Assembly (NCBI RefSeq): GCF_026168105.1
Contig: NZ_LBMW01000013.1
Coordinates: 1 to 64,000 of the forward strand
Origin: Streptomyces hygroscopicus
GTDB taxonomy: Bacteria > Actinomycetota > Actinomycetes > Streptomycetales > Streptomycetaceae
Direction of reading: 5' to 3'
DNA: 64,000 nt
Of this stretch, positions 1 to 7,511 are shown in pieces. The notes under the pieces were generated by a model. It made no database searches. It was given only the letters and a program-made list of their open reading frames with translations, and was not told the origin of the DNA. Position 1 is the first letter of the stretch; each line of letters starts with the position of its first letter. Position numbers and translations under genes: made by a program.

Positions 1-1
1 C

Positions 2-46
2 GTGCGCGGCGGGTCCGTGCGCGGCGGGTCCGTGCGCGGCGGTGCC
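2..46. repeat. 15-bp tandem repeat, about 3 copies
   Basis: The unit GTGCGCGGCGGGTCC occurs twice perfectly and a third time with changes. Positions 1-121 otherwise hold no gene I can support. The window starts inside this array, so its full length is unknown. Confidence 0.6.
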
Positions 47-121
47 ACACGGGCATCACCCCGTAGGGGCCCGCCGCGTTCGGGTATTGACCCGCCGCGT
101 ACGGGCATCGATGCGAGGCAC

Positions 122-397
122 TCAGTGGGTCAGCGGGTGCGACGTCCTCCCCGACGCCTCGTCGATCTCGTCGTGCGCCTTGGTCAGCAACTGCATCGCC
201 AGGTCGTTGAGCGCACGCGCCCCCGCGATCTCCTCCCCGACCCGTGGCTGATTGGAGTCGGTGCGGTGGCGGCTGGCGTACCCGCGGGCCCGGACTTCGT
301 TCCCGTCGGGAAGCCGTACGAGTGCCGCCGCCCGCGTGCGGTCGTCGTCCTCCTGGAATTCGAGCTCCACGTGCCATCCGACTGCGGTGTGCATCAT
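122..397 (-). CDS. DUF1876 domain protein (dsRBD-like fold)
   Basis: A 91-residue protein matching the small actinobacterial DUF1876 family in length and pattern: an N-terminal WHVELEFQEDDDRTRA strand, a central RLPDGNEVRARGYASRH segment and a C-terminal helix with ALNDLAMQLL. I chose ATG 397 because GGAGG lies 8 bases upstream. The ATG three bases further in is possible, and the frame stays open upstream without a ribosome site. The molecular function of the family is unknown. The gene lies alone on the minus strand next to an oxidoreductase read the same way. The family call rests on pattern memory and is fairly secure. Confidence 0.8.
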   Translation of the reverse strand: MMHTAVGWHVELEFQEDDDRTRAAALVRLPDGNEVRARGYASRHRTDSNQPRVGEEIAGARALNDLAMQLLTKAHDEIDEASGRTSHPLTH

Positions 398-491
398 GAC
401 GATCACCTCCGGAACCGCTGATTCCAGGGTGCTCCTCATCGCCCCCCGACGCACGGCGCGGGCATGGCTCACCCCGCCTGCTCGCTGTCCT

Positions 492-1388
492 TCAACAGGA
501 TCCGGAGTCCTCGTCGTCGAAGCCGGCGAAGTACGCGGCGGCCATGTCCTCGTCGGCATGTCCCTGCGCCGCGGCACGGCGGAAGCGTTCGGCGGTGGCG
601 GCGGCCACGTCGAGGCGGACGCCGTGCTTCTCCCCGGCCTCGACGATCAGACGGGCGTCCTTCTCCGCGGTCGCCACCGCGAAACTGGGCGGTGACAGCT
701 CGCCGTTCAGGACGAGGTCGGCCTTGGCCCGCAGATAGCCCATGTCGAGCGGGCCGCCCGCGATGAGGTCGAAGAACTTCTGCGGCTCCACGTCCAGGGC
801 CCGGGCCAGGGCCAGGACCTCTCCGGCCGCCGCGGTGGCCGCGAGGATCCAACTGTTGGTCACCAGCTTGAGCCGGGTGGCGCTGCCCGCCGCCCCGTCC
901 TCGCCGGTCCACACCGTGCGGGTGCCCACCGCGTCGAAGACGGGCGTCACCGTGTCCCGCGCCCCGGCGGGACCCGCGGCGATGACGGTCAGCTGTCCGG
1001 CCTCCGCGGGCTGGCGGGTGCCGAGCACGGGGGCGTCGTAGAAGACCAGGGCGTGCTCCCGGGCGAAGGCGGCCAGGTCGCCGACGGCCTCGATGCCCAC
1101 GGTGGTCGACTGCGCCCAGAGGAGACCGGTGCGCAGGGCGGGCGCGGCCTCCCGCATGACCTCCGCCACCGCCTTGCCGTCGTACAGCATGGTCAGCACG
1201 ACGTCCGCGTCCCGCACGGCCTCCGCGGGAGTGTCCGTGACCTGCGCGCCGTCCGCGGCCAGCGGCTCGGCCTTGGCGCGGGTGCGGTTCCAGGCGTGGA
1301 CGGTGTGCCCGGCACGGAGGAGGCTGCGGGCCATCGCGGCCCCCATGATGCCGGTGCCCAGGACGCTCACGGTGAGCTTGTCGGTCAT
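492..1388 (-). CDS. NAD(P)-dependent beta-hydroxyacid dehydrogenase (3-hydroxyisobutyrate dehydrogenase-like)
   Basis: A 298-residue cytosolic oxidoreductase of the 3-hydroxyisobutyrate/6-phosphogluconate dehydrogenase superfamily. The N-terminus has the Rossmann motif VLGTGIMG (residues 9-16), followed by the cofactor-selecting stretch WNRTRAKAE; the Arg after Asn suggests NADP, by inference. The usual catalytic lysine is seen as K174 in RLKLVTNSW, at the head of the all-helical C-terminal domain. Length is normal for the family. ATG 1388 has AGGAAG 8 bases upstream. The true substrate cannot be told; members act on 3-hydroxyisobutyrate, tartronate semialdehyde, glyoxylate or imines. No pathway partner lies nearby. 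Confidence 0.9.
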   Translation of the reverse strand: MTDKLTVSVLGTGIMGAAMARSLLRAGHTVHAWNRTRAKAEPLAADGAQVTDTPAEAVRDADVVLTMLYDGKAVAEVMREAAPALRTGLLWAQSTTVGIEAVGDLAAFAREHALVFYDAPVLGTRQPAEAGQLTVIAAGPAGARDTVTPVFDAVGTRTVWTGEDGAAGSATRLKLVTNSWILAATAAAGEVLALARALDVEPQKFFDLIAGGPLDMGYLRAKADLVLNGELSPPSFAVATAEKDARLIVEAGEKHGVRLDVAAATAERFRRAAAQGHADEDMAAAYFAGFDDEDSGSC

Positions 1389-1594
1389 GACGTCAACTTC
1401 CTGATCCGCGTGATGGGTGGTGCGCCTGCCATGCTGGCCCAGGCGCGAGCCTTCCCGGTGGCGGCCAGGACAACCCCGTCGGGGCGTGTCCCTTCCTCTG
1501 GGCATCCTCGGTCGCGCTGCTTGCTTCCGCCACTCGGCGACGCCCCCGGCCACGGGCGGGTGACCCGTCGCAACCCGTCCTCCGCAACACCCCT

Positions 1595-1930
1595 TCACTG
1601 CACGCTGGGCGCGGTGTCCGACGGTGTGCGATTCGGCTTGCCACGGGTCGTTGCCAGGTCCTTTTCGGTGAGTCCGGTATCAGTGATGATCGCTCCCGAC
1701 AGTTCGGCGCCGCTGAGACGGGCGCCTGCGAGATGAGCACCATGGAGGTCGGCACCGCTCAGAGTCGTCGCCGTCAGGTCGGTTTGCAGGAGGAAGGCGT
1801 TACTGAGGTCCGCGTAGTAGAGGTTCGCCTTGTGCAGGGTGGCACTGTCGACGTGGGCTCCACTGACGAGTGCACGGCGCCGTGCGGCCGGCTGACGCGG
1901 GCCAGGTCGCGCGGCGCTAGCGGCGTTCTG
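1595..1930 (-). pseudogene. 5'-truncated pentapeptide-repeat protein
   Basis: The minus-strand frame between the stops at 1931-1933 and 1595-1597 encodes consecutive A(D/N/H)LxG pentapeptides: ATLHK ANLYY ADLSN, then SGADLHGAHLAGARLSGAEL, ending with a short non-repeat tail. This is the right-handed quadrilateral beta-helix signature. There is no in-frame ATG, GTG or TTG before the repeats and no ribosome site, and pentapeptide-repeat proteins are usually longer. I therefore read it as the surviving 3' part of a decayed gene. I see no further coding sequence between 1931 and the HEAT gene at 2159. The stretch from 1389 to 1594 is also empty. Confidence 0.6.
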
Positions 1931-2158
1931 TCAGATGGAGGTATGGATGGGGGACCTTCACCAAGGGGAGCGCGGTGTACCCGGCTCCAACTGCCGTGCA
2001 TGGCATGGCAGTTTGCCCGACCGGCGAGCCGGCGTCGGACGGGAATCGGGTGTTGGCCTCGCGCCGTACTGCCCGTGCACAGGTGCGCGAACGCATCTGA
2101 CGGCCGGCGGATGGGTCGCTGGGACGATCGTCGTGCCACCCCGGGCGAAACACCGGCG

Positions 2159-2830
2159 TTAGGCGACGCCGCTGTCCAGGTAGCGGCGAACGTCGGCAGC
2201 CTTGAGTTTCAGCATGTCGTCCGCGGAAGTGTCGGACTCGATGGACCTCAGGTCCCGGACGATTGCCACCCTTCGCTCCGACACCTCGATCGGCTCGTCC
2301 ATGGCTGCGCGTGGCGAGGCTGTGGAGGAGTTCTCCGGTGGGTCAAACCTTCGGTCCGGCCCGGAGGTGATGCGCTTCGCGACCAGTTCTTCCAACGCGG
2401 TCAGTGCGGCAAAGCGGACGTCTGCCATTTCTTCAGGGTCGCTCGCCAGGCGGCTGAGGACACCGGCGCCACGCGGTCCACCGATGTCGCCCAGCGAGAT
2501 GATGGCGGCAAACCGAGAGTTGGCGTCGGGGTTACCGCCGGCGCTGAGGTCTTCGAGGAAGGGAACCGTAGTTGAGTCGCCGAGATACCCGGCACTCATA
2601 GCAGCGTTGAGCCGCACGGATGGGTCATCGTCCTGGAGTGCCGCATTGAGGTTGTGGAGTCCTTCTTTCGTCAGCTGGCGCTCTGCCGCTTTGGCCAGAG
2701 AGCCTCGCTTCTCCAGACTCCGCCGTTTGGCGAGTACCCGATTCCGCAGATGTGTGGAGCTCTCTTGGCGTTGCTGCGTCTCCCGGCCCTGTGCCAGGTC
2801 GGAGGTGATCCGATTGAATTCCTCGCTCAT
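2159..2830 (-). CDS. HEAT-repeat protein coupled to an FAD oxidoreductase
   Basis: A 223-residue soluble protein. The first 60 residues are charged and probably helical (QQRQESSTHLRNRVLAKRRSLEK). Residues about 60-160 contain three HEAT-like helical pairs (DDDPSVRLNAAMSAGYLGD, then SRFAAIISLGDIG, then DVRFAALTALEEL), as in PBS-lyase HEAT proteins. The C-terminus is again charged. ATG 2830 has AGGAGG 6 bases upstream, and the start overlaps the stop of the preceding oxidoreductase in an ATGA tetranucleotide, so the two are probably translated together. HEAT repeats usually serve as protein-binding scaffolds; a partner or activator role for the oxidoreductase is inference only. Confidence 0.75.
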   Translation of the reverse strand: MSEEFNRITSDLAQGRETQQRQESSTHLRNRVLAKRRSLEKRGSLAKAAERQLTKEGLHNLNAALQDDDPSVRLNAAMSAGYLGDSTTVPFLEDLSAGGNPDANSRFAAIISLGDIGGPRGAGVLSRLASDPEEMADVRFAALTALEELVAKRITSGPDRRFDPPENSSTASPRAAMDEPIEVSERRVAIVRDLRSIESDTSADDMLKLKAADVRRYLDSGVA

Positions 2831-4146
2831 GCCGGGCCTCCTCGTTCGCCCACATGCCACTGCTCAAGGAACTCGCGATATGGCAACATCTCGGTCTTAT
2901 GCTCGTAAGAGCCCTCTACTTTCGGGCGGGACCACATCTCACTAGCCTTTTGAGGTGCCGGTGTCGTAATTTCGCGTCCAACGGTCGGCCAGGCGCCGGA
3001 CGGCTCTGGCACCTTAGGACGGATGAACCGCAGGGCGACGTTGCTCGCGAAGGGCGTCATCGTCAGCTTGGTCGGCCAGATCGCCAGTAGATTTTCGAAG
3101 CCGAGAGGGTCAATGTACAGGTCAGTCATGTGCTGGCCCACCCCGAAATTCCGCTCAGACGTAAGTCCCGTGTATACCGCCATCTCCAGATTCTCGACTG
3201 TCCCGTCCGTGAGCAGCTCTGGCGCTGTTGCTCCGAGGGAGATCAGCATCCGCTGGACCCAGTCCGGTGAGGGTATGGGGTCAGATGATGACTCTCCGTT
3301 GATATTCATGGGATATGGTGTGCTGTTGTGGTCCGACGCGAGCCATACATTCTTTCCTGTAGTCGAGTCGGTGCGCGGACACAGGAAGACGCCGTGAAGT
3401 CCACCGCGGATCGGAAAGACTGCCGTCATCATGGGCAGATGGCTTCCGCGTACGATCAGCATGTGATTCTTGCGCTGGGCTTGGACAGGCGTTCCCGCCG
3501 GCACGAGGTTCGTATCGGCATCCAGCCGAGCCAAGAGGCCGTAGTTGCCGACGCCGGCGGTGAATACCACTACCTTCGGCTGGAAATCGACCCGCGTACC
3601 GGAAAGCAGTGCGTCCACGCGCACGATGGACGTCCCCTTGCGAAAGAACGCCAAGGAATCATCCTGGTCGTCCAACTTGTACATCGCGTGGTCTACATCA
3701 TGGGACAGGCCCGTGATGACCTCGCTGGTGTCGAGCGAGAACTCGTCCGTTTCGAAAAGGTGCTTGGCTTTTCCGCCCCGGAGAATGGGTGGGGCCTCTA
3801 CGCACGGATCGAACTTGAGGCCTGCGGTGTCCCACATATAAGTGTGGCCCTTTACCGCGGTACCCGATCCGAACCCAGCCAGAGCGCGTGATGCGTTCAG
3901 CTTGCTGAGTCCGTTCGCGTCAACAAATGCCTCCCAGAACTGCGCGGCAGCATTAAGGATGATCATCATGTCGACGTCGTCATAATAATGACCCCGGTGG
4001 ATCAAGCCGTGCGAGTGGCAGGTCTGGCCTCCACCAAGTTCGTGGCGCTCCAGGAGAACGGCGCGGTACTGGCGTTTCGTCAGATCATTGAGGAGCCAAA
4101 GCCCTTGAGCGCCCCCTCCTATGACCAACACATCGAGATCAACCAT
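2827..4146 (-). CDS. FAD-dependent oxidoreductase, DAO superfamily
   Basis: A 439-residue flavoprotein. The N-terminus carries the dinucleotide-binding motif VLVIGGGAQG and an acidic residue ending strand 2 (LLERHELGGG). SHGLIHRGHYY follows, where DAO-type enzymes bind the flavin and substrate, and VVFTAGVGNYG marks the second nucleotide-binding segment. The layout resembles glycerol-3-phosphate dehydrogenase and sarcosine or amino-acid oxidases, but I cannot name the substrate. ATG 4146 has GGAGG 5 bases upstream; GTG two codons earlier is less likely. The stop overlaps the start of the HEAT gene. Codon use is noticeably less GC-biased than in the core genes of the window, consistent with transfer, and a transposase remnant lies just upstream. 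Confidence 0.82.
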   Translation of the reverse strand: MVDLDVLVIGGGAQGLWLLNDLTKRQYRAVLLERHELGGGQTCHSHGLIHRGHYYDDVDMMIILNAAAQFWEAFVDANGLSKLNASRALAGFGSGTAVKGHTYMWDTAGLKFDPCVEAPPILRGGKAKHLFETDEFSLDTSEVITGLSHDVDHAMYKLDDQDDSLAFFRKGTSIVRVDALLSGTRVDFQPKVVVFTAGVGNYGLLARLDADTNLVPAGTPVQAQRKNHMLIVRGSHLPMMTAVFPIRGGLHGVFLCPRTDSTTGKNVWLASDHNSTPYPMNINGESSSDPIPSPDWVQRMLISLGATAPELLTDGTVENLEMAVYTGLTSERNFGVGQHMTDLYIDPLGFENLLAIWPTKLTMTPFASNVALRFIRPKVPEPSGAWPTVGREITTPAPQKASEMWSRPKVEGSYEHKTEMLPYREFLEQWHVGERGGPA

Positions 4147-4349
4147 GTCCACCTCCGGCTTTGGAACGCCGAATGTTGAATCGGTTGAGCAGGGAGACCA
4201 TTTCCAGCATCTCCCCGGCCGACGGAACGTGCATCTCGAAGGAGTTTTCGACGGGAGTGAATCTGTTTCATCCTCCGTTTTCGCAGATCAGCAGGGTGTG
4301 GACGGCAGCGATGGTGTGTCTGACGAGCTTGGTTGAGCAGCCGGCTCTG

Positions 4350-4568
4350 CGGAAGATCCGCCATGTCTTCGCTCCGAAGTCCGCGGTCAGCGGAGTGATG
4401 ACGCTGCTGCGGGCGATGTTCGAGCAGCCCGACGCCGAAGCAACTGAGCGGCAGTTGGACCAGGTCATCGACACCTCCACCAGCGATGCCCTGCCGCCGC
4501 CGACCACCTGGAGACCGTCCGCCGCGATCTGCCGGCCTTCACCGCGTTCCCACCTGAGGTGTTGAAGT
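4350..4568 (+). mobile_element. IS256 (Mutator)-family transposase remnant, frameshifted
   Basis: Two plus-strand frames together give a stretch typical of the C-terminal third of IS256-family transposases. One contains GVMTLLRAMFEQPDAEA and RQLDQVIDT. After a shift of frame near 4495 the second reads HLETVRRDLPAFTAFPPEVLK, matching the usual D-LLAFTAFP-W segment. The expected following I-WSNNP-E-LNKEIKRR block is missing, as are the DDE residues Asp 1 and Asp 2. No terminal inverted repeats are seen. This is a dead fragment that marks a past insertion between the FAD oxidoreductase and the monooxygenase gene. Confidence 0.65.
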
Positions 4569-4677
4569 GCACGCCGACTGCGACTAGGACGCCTACGGTG
4601 CACGCGAACACCACGCAGACGACGGCGAGCGGGAATCCGCAGGCGGCGACGTCCGCAAGGCGCCGCCGAAGTCCCAT
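4465..4677 (-). other. Possible small membrane ORF, perhaps cut by the IS remnant
   Basis: A 70-codon minus-strand frame starting at ATG 4677, with GGGGG just upstream. It begins MGLRRRLADVAACG and continues into one strong hydrophobic segment (PLAVVCVVFACTVGVLVAVGV) with a positively charged N-terminus. After about residue 38 the frame runs into the transposase remnant on the other strand and loses membrane-protein character. It may be the first part of a small membrane protein interrupted by the insertion. No family is recognised, and it could be chance. Confidence 0.3.
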
Positions 4678-4688
4678 GCCCCCACTGT

Positions 4689-5957
4689 CTACCCTTCACG
4701 GTTTCCCTGCTGATCAAGTCCGGACGGGCACGGTGGTCGGCCAGTTGGACGTGACTGGTCGTCCTTCCCTTCGCCTCGCCGGCGTGCGAGGTACCAACGT
4801 CGGCCAGTGGCAAAGGCGCGCCGTGCCGTGCGTACGGCAGCGATCTGGGTGGCAAGGTGGAGTTGGTGGTGCCAGGGGTTCTGGCCACCGTGGCGTACCG
4901 ACATGGCGTGCGCGAACGCCACAGCATCGCGGTCGATGTACTGGTCCAAGTGCTCGAACCACGCCATGCTCGTACGCGAGGCCGCCTGCACCGGATGGAG
5001 CTCCGCGCGGCGATGGCGGTCGTACTCCCGCAGCGCGTCCTCCATGTCAAGGTATTTCTGCAGGCTGTGTGCGAGGACGATCGCGTCGATGATCGCGAGT
5101 CTGGTCCCCGACCCCAGTGTGAAGTGGGTGGTGTGGGCAGCGTCGCCGACGAGCACCGTCGCGCCGTGGTACCAGGTCTTGTTGGTCACGTGCGCGAAGC
5201 GCTGCCAGTGCGCCGCTGCGCCCCGTGATCGGCTGATCAGGCGGTGGCCGTCGAGTGCTCGCTTGAAGATGTCCTCCAGCAGTCGCACTCCCTGGTCGCG
5301 GCCGAGCACGTCGAGTCCCAGACCGTGCCAGGTCTGCGGTGAGCATTCGACGATGCAGGTGCTGATTCCCGCGACCGATGGGTAGGCGTGGAACCAGATC
5401 CACCCGGCGGGCGTCTGCTCGAAGCTGAACATGAAGCTGCGGAACTCCTGGTCCGTGCCCAGCCAGATGTAGGGATTGAGCCCGACTTCAACGCGAGTTC
5501 CGAACGCTACGCTCTGCCCCCGGATCCCGCTGTTCCCACCGTCGGTGGCAACGAGAAGGTCCGCTTCGGGAAGCGTCGAGAGATCTGCAACGCGGCGGCC
5601 GTACTGGACGTCGACGCCGAGTTGCGAGGCACGCCGGGCCAGGACGTCGAGCAGTGCAGATCGGCTCATGCTGTATCCGTAGCCCCCGAAGTACGCCGTC
5701 TGCTCGCCGCTCGAGTCGTGCACACGCACCTCCTGGTCCTGCCACAGCACGGACCTGGCGGTGACCTCCCGGGCGCTTTCCGGATCGTTGCGATAGAGGA
5801 CGTCCAACAGGTCGTCCCAGTACACGATGCCCCAGCCGTAGGTGGCCGCGGGCGGGTCACGGTCGTACACGGTGATCTCGTGCCCGGCATCGCGCAATTT
5901 GGCCGAGATCGCGAAGTACAGCCCCGCGGGCCCCGCACCGACGCACACGATCCTCAC
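4689..5957 (-). CDS. FAD monooxygenase resembling the N-terminal half of salicylyl-CoA 5-hydroxylase
   Basis: A 422-residue class A flavin monooxygenase. GAGPAG (residues 7-12) and the acidic end of strand 2 (VYDRDPP) bind FAD; LVATDGGNSGIRG is the second FAD/NADPH motif and VGDAAHTTHFTLGSG the flavin GD motif. The text TYGWGIVYWDDLLDVL and GWIWFHAYPS resembles the monooxygenase domain of bifunctional salicylyl-CoA 5-hydroxylase and anthraniloyl-CoA monooxygenase. Those proteins carry an Old-Yellow-Enzyme-like reductase domain after it, absent here, so this is a single-domain relative. It starts at GTG 5957 without a clear ribosome site. Whether it acts on an aryl-CoA or a free aromatic is unknown; no ligase or thioesterase lies nearby. 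Confidence 0.8.
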   Translation of the reverse strand: MRIVCVGAGPAGLYFAISAKLRDAGHEITVYDRDPPAATYGWGIVYWDDLLDVLYRNDPESAREVTARSVLWQDQEVRVHDSSGEQTAYFGGYGYSMSRSALLDVLARRASQLGVDVQYGRRVADLSTLPEADLLVATDGGNSGIRGQSVAFGTRVEVGLNPYIWLGTDQEFRSFMFSFEQTPAGWIWFHAYPSVAGISTCIVECSPQTWHGLGLDVLGRDQGVRLLEDIFKRALDGHRLISRSRGAAAHWQRFAHVTNKTWYHGATVLVGDAAHTTHFTLGSGTRLAIIDAIVLAHSLQKYLDMEDALREYDRHRRAELHPVQAASRTSMAWFEHLDQYIDRDAVAFAHAMSVRHGGQNPWHHQLHLATQIAAVRTARRAFATGRRWYLARRRGEGKDDQSRPTGRPPCPSGLDQQGNREG

Positions 5958-6012
5958 CGCTACGCACCGCCCCGACCATCAGTCGGATGGGAGGCCTGTC
6001 GCTTCACACGGG

Positions 6013-6043
6013 TCCGGATGCCCGAGGTGTCCGGGCATCCGGA
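6013..6043. terminator. Intergenic hairpin after the Gly/His repeat gene
   Basis: Perfect 12-bp arms TCCGGATGCCCG and CGGGCATCCGGA are separated by 7 bases. It lies about 55 bp downstream of the stop of the minus-strand gene at 6098, in the spacer before the monooxygenase. Its position fits a terminator; no T-tail is present, as is common in Streptomyces. Confidence 0.55.
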
Positions 6044-6097
6044 TTCGGCACCGACAAAACTGCCGCACGTTGATCGCGAGCTCACTGCGCCGGAGCG

Positions 6098-6469
6098 TCA
6101 GTAGCCATGCCCGCCACCGAAGCCGTGGTCACCGAAGCCGTGGTCACCACCGAAGCCGTGGTCACCGAAGCCGTGGTCACCGAAGCCGTGGTCACCGAAG
6201 CCGTGGTCACCGAAGCCATGGTCACCACCGAAGAAACCCCAGCCCCAGCCGTCACCGAAGAAGCAGCGGTCTCCCCAGCCCCAGCCCCAGCCGTCTTCGA
6301 AGAAGCAGCGATCTGCCAGGCTCTTGCTGTCGTGGGAGGGAGCCGAAGCGACATGGGACGACGAGGGGAGAGCGGCCGCGCTGGCGGCGCCGGCTCCGGC
6401 CGCGATGGCAAGGATGGGTGCCGTGCAGACCACAGCGGCTATCCGCCGCATCCTGCTCGTAGCGCGCAT
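6098..6469 (-). CDS. Secreted Gly/His/Phe-rich repeat protein
   Basis: A 123-residue exported protein. Residues 1-33 form a Sec signal peptide: an Arg-rich n-region, a hydrophobic core (IAAVVCTAPILAIAAGAGAASA) and an AxA cleavage site. The mature part opens with a Ser/Ala/His stretch. Two copies of DRCFFxDGWGWG follow, each with a single Cys, and the protein then ends in seven GDHGF-type pentapeptides. Low complexity, aromatic repeats and paired single cysteines suggest a wall-associated or metal-binding surface polymer; that is inference. No chaplin, rodlin or SapB pattern is present. ATG 6469 has GGGGGA upstream. It is divergent from a TetR gene and may be controlled by it. Confidence 0.7.
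   Translation of the reverse strand: MRATSRMRRIAAVVCTAPILAIAAGAGAASAAALPSSSHVASAPSHDSKSLADRCFFEDGWGWGWGDRCFFGDGWGWGFFGGDHGFGDHGFGDHGFGDHGFGDHGFGGDHGFGDHGFGGGHGY
6116..6223. repeat. 15-bp coding tandem repeat, 7 units
   Basis: The plus-strand unit ACCGAAGCCGTGGTC appears seven times, with one extra ACC triplet after the second unit and one G-to-A change in the last. Read on the minus strand it codes GDHGF (or GGDHGF). The near identity at DNA level, including third positions, points to recent slippage or expansion rather than selection on protein alone. Confidence 0.9.
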
Positions 6470-6656
6470 GATGATGTCCCCCTTCCGGGGGTCGTAACAG
6501 GGATCCCGGGCGCTCAAGGGGAACGCCCATATGCGCCAGATCCTGCGCGCGGGTCTGACGCGCGGTGTTCCACCCGCCGGACCTGCTGAACCACGTCGCA
6601 GTAGTTTCCAGGCAGGCTTGCGGATCTTACTATTGAATACAAGGCGGGGCATACAG

Positions 6657-6672
6657 TACGAAACGCCTCGTA
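6657..6672. promoter_or_regulatory. Candidate TetR operator in the divergent promoter
   Basis: TACGA and TCGTA arms flank a 6-bp centre within the spacer (6470-6742) between the repeat-protein gene and the TetR gene. The surrounding bases are the most AT-rich of this part of the window and could hold both promoters. The assignment is by position and symmetry only. Confidence 0.35.
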
Positions 6673-6742
6673 TCGCCAAGATAGGGTCACTTTCCGGACA
6701 AAGTCAACGGGGGGTGCCGGTGGCTCACAAGGGAGGCATGCG

Positions 6743-7429
6743 GTGGACGCTCCCAGGCCGCAAGACGGCCGCCAGAGGACTTTGGCTCCCGAGTACGCCC
6801 AGCCCGACCGCATCACGCCCGACTCGCGGCGGCGTCGCCGAGAATCTCACGAAGCCGTGCTCCGAGCCACGAAAGACCTGCTCGGCGAGGTCGGATACCA
6901 GCGGCTGGCCTTCGAAGGCATCGCCCGGCGGGCCGGAGTCAGCAAGGCCACCATCTATCGGTGGTGGCCGAACAAGGCCGCACTCGTGATCGAGGCCCTC
7001 AGCGGAGAAGTCCCCCTGCCTCCCATCCACGAAACCGGCGACCTCGAAGCCGACCTGCGCACAGCCGTCCGTCTCACCATCGAGCTCGTCTCCGCCATGC
7101 CCACCTGCCTGATCCTCCCGGCGCTTCTCGCCGACGTGATCGAGGATCCCACCGGCACCGGAGCCTTCGCCGAGCTCATCGAACCCCGCCGAGCGTCGGT
7201 CGTGAACCTGCTGGAGCGGGCCCGCCTCGATGGCCGGTTGCCGCCGGACACCGATACCTCACTGATGGTCGACATCTACTCCGGAACCGTCGTGTACCTG
7301 GCCGCGGTGAACCGCATACCACCGGGCGAGGCGGTGGTGGGCCAGCTCGTCAGCCTCCTCTTGCACGGCCACCCCCCGCTCTCGAAGGGACCCGCCCCCG
7401 CAGGCCGGGAAGGATCGCCAGGCGCGTGA
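6743..7429 (+). CDS. TetR/AcrR-family transcriptional regulator
   Basis: A 228-residue regulator. Residues about 36-80 form the TetR DNA-binding domain: AVLRATKDLLGEVGYQRLAFEGIARRAGV followed by the recognition helix SKATIYRWWPNKAAL. The WW after the recognition helix and the later hydrophobic ligand-binding half are typical of the subgroup with a TetR_C_11-like C-terminus. GTG 6743 has GGGAGG 6 bases upstream; an overlapping ATG at 6738 is out of frame. It faces away from the Gly/His repeat gene across a 273-bp spacer with a palindrome, so autoregulation and control of that gene are plausible. The ligand is unknown. Confidence 0.88.
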   Translation: MDAPRPQDGRQRTLAPEYAQPDRITPDSRRRRRESHEAVLRATKDLLGEVGYQRLAFEGIARRAGVSKATIYRWWPNKAALVIEALSGEVPLPPIHETGDLEADLRTAVRLTIELVSAMPTCLILPALLADVIEDPTGTGAFAELIEPRRASVVNLLERARLDGRLPPDTDTSLMVDIYSGTVVYLAAVNRIPPGEAVVGQLVSLLLHGHPPLSKGPAPAGREGSPGA

Positions 7430-7484
7430 GCCGGCCGCGCAGAAGTCGCCCCCGCCTGGGACGACACTTGTCGATGGTGCCGTA

Positions 7485-7501
7485 GGCCGGGGCTTCCGGC
7501 C
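7485..7501. terminator. Short hairpin between convergent genes
   Basis: GGCCGG and CCGGCC flank a 5-base loop in the 82-bp spacer between the TetR gene and the convergent penicillin-binding protein gene. It could end transcription in both directions. Confidence 0.4.
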
Positions 7502-7511
7502 TGTGGAGGCC

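Noticed and set aside
4150..4690. Complete IS element around the transposase remnant
   Set aside because: No terminal inverted repeats, no target duplication and no catalytic DDE segment were found.
6116..6223. The 15-bp array considered as a CRISPR array
   Set aside because: The units are contiguous, without spacers, and encode pentapeptides.
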